From CALDTK01 sp965215215 (lineage in GTDB: Bacteria; Bacteroidota; Bacteroidia; Chitinophagales; Saprospiraceae), in assembly GCA_965215215.1 (NCBI GenBank), contig OZ244043.1, positions 2,480,001 to 2,544,000 on the forward strand: a DNA stretch of 64,000 nt, given 5' to 3'. Under the pieces are notes generated by a model. The model worked only from the letters and a program-made list of their open reading frames with translations. It was not told where the DNA came from and did not search any database. Position 1 is the first letter of the stretch; each line of letters opens with the position of its first letter. Positions 25,908 through 33,557 of the stretch are shown piece by piece. Made by a program: the position numbers and the translations under genes.

Positions 25908-28266
25908 TACCTCTAGGCGGAGACTCGGTGTCCTCCCGGGTTAGGCCGAGGGTGAAGAAAAAGGTGGCTCCGCGACCCAGCTCGGAATCCACCCACAACT
26001 TGCCGTTGTGCTTCCTGATGACGTTCGACACGAGCGCTAAACCAATTCCGGACCCCTGGATTCGGGGATCGTCGTTCATGCGGGTAAAGAGGTCGAAAAT
26101 CTGTTCCGCGTGCTTCGGATCTAAGCCCATGCCGTTGTCGCGCACGAAGTAAGCGACCCCGCCCGCGGAATCTTCGTGTGCGACGGTGCCCACTTTGATC
26201 AGTGTGTTCTGTCGGTCGAGGCTGTACTTGATGGCGTTACCGAGTAGGTTCGCGAAGACGACGGTGAGCAGTTGGGGATCGCCGAATGCGGTAGGCAGAT
26301 TCTCCTGTACTTCGAACTGGACGTTTCGTTTCTGGACCTCCTGTTGAGCCAGCATCAACTGCTCGAGCTCCTCTATGCTGGCGTGTACGAGCCCGGCTAC
26401 GTCAACGTCCTGCACGTTTAGACTGCTTCTGCCGAGGCGGCTCAGTTCGAGCAGCTCCGTCATAAACTTCTCCATGCGCTCCGCGCTCTTCTCGATGGTC
26501 GCAATCAGCTCGAGCGCATTTCCGTCCAGCTGTTCGGCGTAGTCCTCCCGCAGGATTTGCGAGAACCCCTTCACCACCCGAACGGGAGCTCCTAGGTCAT
26601 GACTCACCGTAAAGGTGAACGCCTCCATACTGTCGTAGGCGGCGGCAAGCTCGCCGTTGAGCGTCTGAATCTCCTGAAACCGGCGCACCACCACGTCTTT
26701 GAGGTGGGCGCGCAGGGTGAGGGCCGCGTCTTCGTCTTCGGGGGTCCAAGCCTCGCAGTGCTTGGCTATTTGCTCGATGTAGCTCGAGAAGCTCTTACGC
26801 GGACTGAACCGACGCGTCCCGCTTTGGGTCGCGACCAGGACCTTCGTCGGGTTCCCGCCCCAGGTAACCGTGCGCACGATCTCGGGTCGGAACCAGACGA
26901 TGTAGTCCGCTTGCGCACGGTCGATCCAAACCAATAGGAGTCCGGCTACGCTCGGCAGGAGCGCACCGCCGCCCGGGTACTGCGCCGCGAGAGAATCGAC
27001 GCGGTAGGTGGTCGAGCCACCGCTTCGTTCCGTTACCCACTCGGTGAGCTCGATGACCTCATCCCGGCTCGGCGTATCTCCGACCAGCCGGATCTCCCCG
27101 CCGAAGCTCACGGCGGCACCCGTGGTCCCTCTGATCGTGTCGAGCACGTTGACCTCGGCGGCGGCTAGGCCTTCCACCAGCGAGTTCGCCGACTCGATCT
27201 CCAGACTGAGTTGCGTTTGCAGCCTACTCATCTCGAGCGTTCGATCCCTCAGCCTACGTGCGGCCTGCGCGCTGAGCTGGCCGCTGAAAACGTGCCCCAG
27301 GAAGCGGAGGTGCGAGCGGGCATGGTAGTTGAGCCAGCGGGGACTGTGGTGATGCATCGCGAAAAGGCCCCAGAGCCTGCCGTCTAGTACGATGGCAACG
27401 CTCATCGTTGCGGCTACCCCCATGTTAATGAGGTATTCGCGGTGTATCGGACTGAGTCCACGGGCGCTAACCAAACTCAAATCGAGGTCCGAATCATCAC
27501 CAACGGCGGGATCCTGTAGGAGCTTCGCCGGACGCTCCCGGACGTTGGCGAGTATACGGACCTGGTTGCGGAGGTACAGGTCCCGAGCCTGTTGTGGGAT
27601 GTCGGAAGCCGGAAAGCGGAGTCCTTGGAAAGGCGTAAGGCCCTCCGTCAAGGCCTCGGCCACGACCTCCCCGTTGCGGTTGCCGTCAAACCGATAGATG
27701 AGTACCCGATCGTACCCCGTACTCTCCCGAAGCACCTTCGCCGTTTCGGCGAAGAGTAGCTCGTAGTCGGTGATCGACTGAATGCGCTGAATCGCGCGGC
27801 CGAAGCGATTGAGTAGAACGGACTGGCGCTCGGACTGGTGCGAGGGCTCAATCTCTAGAATGAGCTGCGAGGGGCTCGCCAGGTTGGCGACCAGGTGCAT
27901 CTCCCGCTGTGCTCCATCGACTCCGAACGTTACCGAGTACGGGTTGAGCAGTTCGACTGCCCCTCCTTGGAGTCCACGCCGCAACGCCGCTAGATCGGTT
28001 GCGCTCAGTAGCTCGTCGAGCGTTGCCCCCAGTAAGTCCGTAGCCTCAACACCGACAAATTTACGCGCGTTGTCGCTGGCGTGCGTAATGCTGAACGAGG
28101 TGGGATCAACGCCGAGAACGCACGCGTAATCCTGGACCACCAAAATGCGGTGAAGTGGTTCTACGTCGCAGTTGGAAAGATCGACGGCCTGCGAGTACGC
28201 CTCCAACATCGAGGCTTCCGTGGCACTTTCGGCGCGGGTATCCTCGTGTTCGGGGCCCTTCTCCAT
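25894..28266 (-). CDS. bphP: Bacteriophytochrome sensor histidine kinase
   Basis: A 790-residue red/far-red photoreceptor kinase (from ATG 28266; a GTG start 33 bases upstream is possible). Domains in order: PAS with the biliverdin-binding Cys in LSNCDVEPLH (about residue 33), GAF with FPASDIPQQAR (about 217) and conserved His in SPIHREYLINMG and MHHHSPRWL, PHY with the tongue motif SPRKSF (about 487), HisKA with phospho-acceptor His in VSHDLGAPV (about 555), and a HATPase domain with LLGNAIKYS and DNGMGLD. The chromophore-binding and kinase residues look intact. No response regulator lies next to it, so the output partner is elsewhere. Co-transcribed with the heme oxygenase gene. Confidence 0.94.
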   Translation of the reverse strand: MEKGPEHEDTRAESATEASMLEAYSQAVDLSNCDVEPLHRILVVQDYACVLGVDPTSFSITHASDNARKFVGVEATDLLGATLDELLSATDLAALRRGLQGGAVELLNPYSVTFGVDGAQREMHLVANLASPSQLILEIEPSHQSERQSVLLNRFGRAIQRIQSITDYELLFAETAKVLRESTGYDRVLIYRFDGNRNGEVVAEALTEGLTPFQGLRFPASDIPQQARDLYLRNQVRILANVRERPAKLLQDPAVGDDSDLDLSLVSARGLSPIHREYLINMGVAATMSVAIVLDGRLWGLFAMHHHSPRWLNYHARSHLRFLGHVFSGQLSAQAARRLRDRTLEMSRLQTQLSLEIESANSLVEGLAAAEVNVLDTIRGTTGAAVSFGGEIRLVGDTPSRDEVIELTEWVTERSGGSTTYRVDSLAAQYPGGGALLPSVAGLLLVWIDRAQADYIVWFRPEIVRTVTWGGNPTKVLVATQSGTRRFSPRKSFSSYIEQIAKHCEAWTPEDEDAALTLRAHLKDVVVRRFQEIQTLNGELAAAYDSMEAFTFTVSHDLGAPVRVVKGFSQILREDYAEQLDGNALELIATIEKSAERMEKFMTELLELSRLGRSSLNVQDVDVAGLVHASIEELEQLMLAQQEVQKRNVQFEVQENLPTAFGDPQLLTVVFANLLGNAIKYSLDRQNTLIKVGTVAHEDSAGGVAYFVRDNGMGLDPKHAEQIFDLFTRMNDDPRIQGSGIGLALVSNVIRKHNGKLWVDSELGRGATFFFTLGLTREDTESPPRGSDAG

Positions 28267-28380
28267 GACTAAGGTTGAACGGCGTAACAAGACAGCCACT
28301 TGGGGAACACGGAATGTGTTCTGTAAGGTTCACTTGCCCTAACCTAAGGCGGTATACTTCGTTTTTTGGTCCCGATCGAG

Positions 28381-29913
28381 CTAAAGCTCTTTGCGTAGTC
28401 GGGCTACGGGGATCCCCAGTTGTTCGCGGTACTTGGCCACGGTACGCCGGGCGATATTGTAGCCCTTCTCGCAGAGCATGGTCTTGAGCTTCTCGTCGCT
28501 CAGCGGCTTGCGCTTCGCCTCTACCGCGATGATGTCCTTGAGGATCTTCTTTACCTCGAGGGTGGAGACCTCCTCGCCGTCGGCGGTTTGTAGCGACTCG
28601 GAGAAGAAGTCTTTGAGGCGCTTGGTGCCGTACTCGGTCTGCACGAACTTGGAGTTGGCCACCCGACTCACCGTCGAGATGTCGAGTCCCGTCACGTCGG
28701 CGATGTCCTTGAGGATCATCGGCCGCAGGCGCCGGTCGTCACCCGTCAGGAAGTACTCGTACTGGTACTGCATGATGGTGTACATCGTCTTGTACATCGT
28801 ATCCTGACGCTGGCGGATCGCGTCGATAAACCACTTCGCCGAGTCGATCTTCTGCTTGATGAAGAGAACGGCATCCTTGTTCTTCTTGGCCCCCAGCGTT
28901 TGCTTCCCGCGACCTTTGGCTTTTTGGTGGTCCTTGTAGGTCGTGAGCATCTCCCGGTAGTGGTCCGACACGCGCAGCTCGGGTGCGTTGCGCGAGTTGA
29001 GCGTCAGCTCCAGCTCCCCGTCGCGGTTCTCGATGATGAAGTCGGGGATCACGTACATCGACGAGCGGCTCGAGCTGGTCGAGAAACCGGAGGCCGGCTT
29101 CGGGTTGAGCTTGAGGATCTCGTCGATCGTGTCGCGCAGATCGTCCTCGCAGATGCTGAGGCCGCGCAGTAGTTTCTGGTAGTGCTTCTTGGTGAACTCC
29201 TCGAAGTAGTCCTTGATTATTCGGCGGGCGAGCTTGAGGCGCGAGAGCTCGAGGTCGTCGAGGTGGCCCGCGTCTGCCAGTAGGGTGTCGATCTGAATGA
29301 GGAGGCACTCCTGTAGGTTGCGAGCACCCACGCCGGGTGGGTCGAAGCGCTGGACCTTAGCCAGCGTCGAAAGAACTTCCTCACGGTTGGTGATTACGTT
29401 TTGCGAAAATACGAGGTCGTCGACGATGGCCTCCGGATCGCGGCGGAGGTACCCGTCGTCGTCGATGGAACCGACTACCTGCTTGGCCACCGTCACCTGG
29501 CGCTCGTCGGCTAGGTCGAGCATGCCGATCTGCTCCTCGAGGTAGTCGTGAAAGGTATCGAGGGTTGCGATCGGGATGGCCCGATCCTCCTCGTCGGTGC
29601 TGTTGCTACGCACGTCGTAGATCGAGCGGTCGTCGTCCATCACCTCGTTGAGGAAGCCCTCGTCCACATCCTCCATGCTGGGCGTCTCGTCGAAATCTTG
29701 GTCCTCCCCGTTCTCCGCCTCCATCTCGTCGGCGTATACCTCCGCGAACTCCTCTTCCTCCTCGTCACTCTCCTCGAGCGCCGGATTCGCCTCGAGCTCC
29801 TCCTTGATGCGCTGGTCCAAGGTCGCCGTCGGAATCTGCAGCAGCTTCATCAGCTGGATTTGCTGCGGCGACAGCTTCTGCATCATCTTCTGGGCGAGAG
29901 ACTGCTTCATCAT
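28381..29913 (-). CDS. rpoN: RNA polymerase sigma-54 factor
   Basis: A 510-residue sigma-54 protein. Region I is Gln- and Leu-rich (LAQKMMQKLSPQQIQLMKLL), followed by a long acidic region II (residues about 45-110), a core-binding domain, the HTH (DVTGLDISTVSRVANSKFVQ) and the RpoN box ARRTVAKYRE (about residue 488). It directs polymerase to -24/-12 promoters and depends on activator ATPases. No activator gene lies nearby. Two adjacent ATG codons serve as possible start. Confidence 0.96.
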   Translation of the reverse strand: MMKQSLAQKMMQKLSPQQIQLMKLLQIPTATLDQRIKEELEANPALEESDEEEEEFAEVYADEMEAENGEDQDFDETPSMEDVDEGFLNEVMDDDRSIYDVRSNSTDEEDRAIPIATLDTFHDYLEEQIGMLDLADERQVTVAKQVVGSIDDDGYLRRDPEAIVDDLVFSQNVITNREEVLSTLAKVQRFDPPGVGARNLQECLLIQIDTLLADAGHLDDLELSRLKLARRIIKDYFEEFTKKHYQKLLRGLSICEDDLRDTIDEILKLNPKPASGFSTSSSRSSMYVIPDFIIENRDGELELTLNSRNAPELRVSDHYREMLTTYKDHQKAKGRGKQTLGAKKNKDAVLFIKQKIDSAKWFIDAIRQRQDTMYKTMYTIMQYQYEYFLTGDDRRLRPMILKDIADVTGLDISTVSRVANSKFVQTEYGTKRLKDFFSESLQTADGEEVSTLEVKKILKDIIAVEAKRKPLSDEKLKTMLCEKGYNIARRTVAKYREQLGIPVARLRKEL

Positions 29914-30250
29914 GGCGTTCGGTGCTTTGGTAGGGGCGGCGGAGTAAGTAGGAGGTTCGGGGGGGCAGGCCGTTCAAGTTACAGGGTATGGCGCAGAGGA
30001 GTCAATAGGAAAACCGGTTCTGGCAGCATGTTTGTGCGCGGCGAGCTTCTGTACGGATGTATTCAATTAATATGCCACAAAATTTAATATGTAAACACAA
30101 GAGAAACAGAATTTAATGTCGCAATCTGTACGTCGAAACAGAAGTCTTACGAAACCTCGGTGAGCCCGGGCTGCTTCCGATCTTTCAAAATCTCTGGCGC
30201 TTTCGCACCAAAACAGCCCGTAGCCGAGGCGAAAGTTCCGAACTTCCGGA
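29914..30250. other. Intergenic region between rpoN and PBP2 gene
   Basis: This 337-bp gap contains an AT-richer core (about 30060-30130), presumably the rpoN promoter region, and the 3' untranslated part of the cell-shape operon. A short inverted repeat just after the PBP2 stop (AAGTT/AACTT near 30236-30248) is too weak to call a terminator. No rodA gene is present here, although it often follows PBP2. Confidence 0.4.
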
Positions 30251-32113
30251 TTAGGGGATCACCTCCACATCCAGCAGGTTGGCCTCGAGGATCCGCTTCT
30301 CCTCGTAGGATTTCCGCTGGCTGATGCCGCCGGTGATGTACCTCTCCGCCACGAGGCTCGCGATGGGCGCGGCCCACGTGCCGCCGAAGCCGGCGTTTTC
30401 GACGAAAACGGCGATGGCGATCTTCGGATCGACGCGCGGACCGAAGCCGAAAAATACGGAGTGGTCCGGGCCGTGCGGGTTTTGCGAGGTCCCCGTTTTG
30501 CCGACGAACTCGATCCCCGGTATACGCGCCCGGGGTGCCGTACCGTAGGCCACCGCGCCCGCCATGCCGGCGATCACCCGCTCGATGTCCGCCACGTCAA
30601 ACGGCAGCCGCTCGGCCGGTACGCTCAGGTTGGTGTCGAGCTCTACGCCGTTGTACAGAAGCCCGCGCACGATGTGGGGTTTGCGGTACGTACCCCGTGC
30701 CGCTAGGGTGGCGGCCAGTGAGGCCATCTGCACGGTCGTCATCTGGATCTCCCCCTGGCCGATCCCGGTCGACATCGTCATCGCCGAGCGCCAACCGCCC
30801 CGCTCCTTCGGGTAGATACGGTCGTAGTACTCGGTCGAGGGCATCGAGCCGGAGGCTTCCAGGGGGAAATCGATGCCGGTCCGCTGGCCGATCTTGAGGG
30901 CTCGCCACTGCTCGTTGAGCTTCGCCAGACCTTCGCCGGCGTCCGTGCGACCGAAATCGTCCACCACCTTGCGGTAAGCCTGCCAGAAGTAGGCGTTGCA
31001 GCTGTGCGCCAGCGCCTCACTCACGTTGTGCACGTAGGGGTGATCGTGGCACCCGTACAGCCGGCGTCCGATCCGGTACCCCCTGTAGCAAGCCACGCCC
31101 TCGTCCGGGTCCCACAGCCCGGTCTCGATCGAGCCGAGGGCCATCGTCGTCTTGAAGATCGAACCCGGCGGGTACTGCGCTACCGTCGCGCGATTGAAAA
31201 ACGGCTTCAGCGTGTCGGCCAGCAGCTCCGTAAAGTTCATACCGCGCTCCCGCCCTATGGCCAGCGAATTCGGGTCGTAGGTAGGGGCCGAAACGAAGGC
31301 CAGGACCTCGCCCGTGCTCGGGTCGATGGCGACGACCGCGCCGAGCTTGTTGCGCATCAACTCCTCGGCGTAGCCCTGGATGTCGAGGTCGATAGACGTG
31401 AGCAGGTCGATGCCCGAGGTGGCCACCGAATCCTGCTCGCCGTCCTGGTAGGCACCCACCGGGCGCCCGAGGTTGTCTTTGAGTAGGTATTCGACCCCCT
31501 TCGTGCCCCGGAGGAGCTCTTCGTACTGGCGCTCGAGTCCCGTGGCGCCGATGTAGTCACCCGCGGTATACACCCCCGGGTTCGCGTCTACGGCACGCTG
31601 GTCTACCTCGCGGATGTAGCCGAGCAGGTGGGCCCCGTAGGGCTGCGGGTAGCTGCGGTTATTACGAAGTTGGGTGTAGAAGCCCGGGAACTCGTGTAAG
31701 TTTTCTCGGAAGAGGGCGTACGCCTCCGGGGAGATCTTGTCGCGAAACACGTAGGGCACCGACTTCGACCACCGGGCGCTGCGCCAGTCCTTGTCGAAGG
31801 CCTCCAAAAATTCATCCCGCTCGATGTCGAGCAGCTGGCAAAACTTCGCCGTGTCCATCGCCGGATCCACGCGGCGCGCGATGACCATCAGGTCGTAGAC
31901 CGGGTTATTATTTACGAGCAACCTGCCGTTGCGGTCGTAGATCAGTCCGCGACTCGGGAAGATCGTATGCTTGTCGATGGCCGTGGCCTCCGCGCGACTC
32001 CGGTACGTCGGATCGCCCACCTGAATCCAGAAGGCCTGCCCGAGCATGATGACCCCGACCACCACGAAGATGATCTGGACCGGGAGTTGGCGGGCGCTGG
32101 AGGGATCGGACAT
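30251..32113 (-). CDS. mrdA: Penicillin-binding protein 2 (elongation transpeptidase)
   Basis: A 620-residue class B PBP. One N-terminal membrane anchor (IIFVVVGVIMLGQAFWIQV) is followed by a dimerisation domain and the transpeptidase domain with active-site SIFK (about residue 317), SCN (about 371) and KTGTS (about 540). It cross-links peptidoglycan during side-wall growth as part of the Rod complex. Encoded 7 bases after mreD, in the order mreC-mreD-mrdA, which supports the assignment. The rodA partner is not in the window. Confidence 0.95.
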   Translation of the reverse strand: MSDPSSARQLPVQIIFVVVGVIMLGQAFWIQVGDPTYRSRAEATAIDKHTIFPSRGLIYDRNGRLLVNNNPVYDLMVIARRVDPAMDTAKFCQLLDIERDEFLEAFDKDWRSARWSKSVPYVFRDKISPEAYALFRENLHEFPGFYTQLRNNRSYPQPYGAHLLGYIREVDQRAVDANPGVYTAGDYIGATGLERQYEELLRGTKGVEYLLKDNLGRPVGAYQDGEQDSVATSGIDLLTSIDLDIQGYAEELMRNKLGAVVAIDPSTGEVLAFVSAPTYDPNSLAIGRERGMNFTELLADTLKPFFNRATVAQYPPGSIFKTTMALGSIETGLWDPDEGVACYRGYRIGRRLYGCHDHPYVHNVSEALAHSCNAYFWQAYRKVVDDFGRTDAGEGLAKLNEQWRALKIGQRTGIDFPLEASGSMPSTEYYDRIYPKERGGWRSAMTMSTGIGQGEIQMTTVQMASLAATLAARGTYRKPHIVRGLLYNGVELDTNLSVPAERLPFDVADIERVIAGMAGAVAYGTAPRARIPGIEFVGKTGTSQNPHGPDHSVFFGFGPRVDPKIAIAVFVENAGFGGTWAAPIASLVAERYITGGISQRKSYEEKRILEANLLDVEVIP

Positions 32114-32120
32114 AAGGGAC

Positions 32121-32645
32121 TTAGACGCGCGGATCGAAGACGACCATGTACACGAGCACGAGGATCATGCTTACGCAAAAACTCCCCAGCGCCCGCAGGA
32201 TGATCTGCGAGAAGTAAACGAACGTGAAGACCTCGATCGCGAAGAAGGTGAACGTGTGCACCGCCATGAGGATGGCCGCGTAGCCCAGGAACCAGCGCCA
32301 GCCAAACTGCGCGCGGGTAGGGCTCTGCCCGATCGAATACCCCTCGCGGGGCTCCACGATCGCGAGCGCGGCACCCCGGGAGAAAGCGGTAACGAGCAGG
32401 GCTCCGGTGTGCACGCCGTAGGTGCCCAGCGGCACGTCCACCGACGTGCCGAGCGCGAAGGCCACGAAGAGTACGAGCGGCGTGGGCATACCCAAGGGCA
32501 GCAGCAGGACGACGAGCGGGTAGAGTAGGGGCTGGAGGTAGAGCGCCCACTCCTCGCCCATGCCCACGCGCGCGAGTACGAGCACCTGGAGGGCCGCGAG
32601 TAAGATGAACCGGCCCAAACCGGCGAGTACGGGGTTACCGGACAT
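32121..32645 (-). CDS. mreD: Rod shape-determining protein MreD
   Basis: A 174-residue membrane protein with about five hydrophobic segments, small and poorly conserved as is usual for MreD. The segment LGTSVDVPLGTYGVHTGALL matches the conserved central region of Bacteroidota MreD proteins. It overlaps the end of mreC by 11 bases and is 7 bases from the PBP2 gene. It acts with MreC and PBP2 in the cell-wall elongation complex. Assigned from position and topology together. Confidence 0.85.
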   Translation of the reverse strand: MSGNPVLAGLGRFILLAALQVLVLARVGMGEEWALYLQPLLYPLVVLLLPLGMPTPLVLFVAFALGTSVDVPLGTYGVHTGALLVTAFSRGAALAIVEPREGYSIGQSPTRAQFGWRWFLGYAAILMAVHTFTFFAIEVFTFVYFSQIILRALGSFCVSMILVLVYMVVFDPRV

Positions 32646-33459
32646 CGGCGGTCGCGTTTTCGAAGGTGAGGCGCGGCGATTCGTCGAAACGGCGCACGAG
32701 GTAGCCGTAGTCGAGCCGCGACGGGTCGTGACCTAAGCGCACGCGCACGTCGTAAAAATCGGAACCCGGGTCGAGCCAGAAGGTGTCGACTATGCCCACC
32801 TGCAGTCCGCGAGGGAAGATGGCCGAGAAGCCACTCGTCTGAACCGTATCGCCCATCGTGAGCTCCGCGTGGCGCGGGATCTCCTCGAGGAACACCTCCC
32901 GCGGATCGTCGCCGTGCCAGCGCAAGATCCCGAAGTAGCCGGCCTGGCGGAGTGCGGCGGAGATGCGGGATTCGGAGTGTAGTAAGCTCAATACTTCGCT
33001 GTAGCGCTCACCCACGTTGCGCGTCACGCCGACGATCGAGCGTCCGGAAATCACACCCATCCTCGTGTGTACGCCATCCCTACTGCCCCGATCAATCGTG
33101 AGCGTGTTATTGGTCCGTCCCACGCTGTTGCGCACCACGCGAACCGGTACGAGTGCGAAGCTTGAATCGACATAATTTTTCGCCACCGAATCCGGGATGG
33201 CGCTCGGCTGCAGCAGCAACTCGAGCCTGAGACGCGCATTCTCCGCGGCCAGCGAGTCGGCCACCTCGCGCAGCGACACGAAGTCGCTCCACTCGTCCAC
33301 CCGCTCGGCCACCGTCCCCGAGGCCAGGCTTGCGGAGTGGAGCCAGATCTCCCGCTGCGAATCGTTGTAGCGAACGATCAGCAGGGCGCACACGCTCTCC
33401 AGCACCACGAAGGTGAACAGGCCTCCGAAGCGGAGGAAGAAGGCGAATAGGTCCTGCAT
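32635..33459 (-). CDS. mreC: Rod shape-determining protein MreC
   Basis: A 274-residue protein if started at ATG 33459 (MQDLFAFFLRFGGLFTFVVL), which matches the usual MreC beginning: short cytoplasmic tail, one membrane helix, then a coiled coil. An upstream ATG at 33492 has a good purine-rich GGGGGAG ahead of it and would add 11 residues. The periplasmic part has the tandem beta-barrel region with RDGVHTRMGVISGRSIVGV and a later GDTVQTSGFSAIFPRGLQVG. It links the MreB cytoskeleton to PBP2. First gene of the operon; mreB is not adjacent. Confidence 0.93.
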   Translation of the reverse strand: MQDLFAFFLRFGGLFTFVVLESVCALLIVRYNDSQREIWLHSASLASGTVAERVDEWSDFVSLREVADSLAAENARLRLELLLQPSAIPDSVAKNYVDSSFALVPVRVVRNSVGRTNNTLTIDRGSRDGVHTRMGVISGRSIVGVTRNVGERYSEVLSLLHSESRISAALRQAGYFGILRWHGDDPREVFLEEIPRHAELTMGDTVQTSGFSAIFPRGLQVGIVDTFWLDPGSDFYDVRVRLGHDPSRLDYGYLVRRFDESPRLTFENATADVR

Positions 33460-33557
33460 TGGGGGGAGGGCGTAGCACTGACGTTTACTCATTGCTCCCC
33501 CACATGTTTCGTGCCGAGCAACCCCGGCCCCCACCGCGCGTTGTCCCTCCTTAGCCT

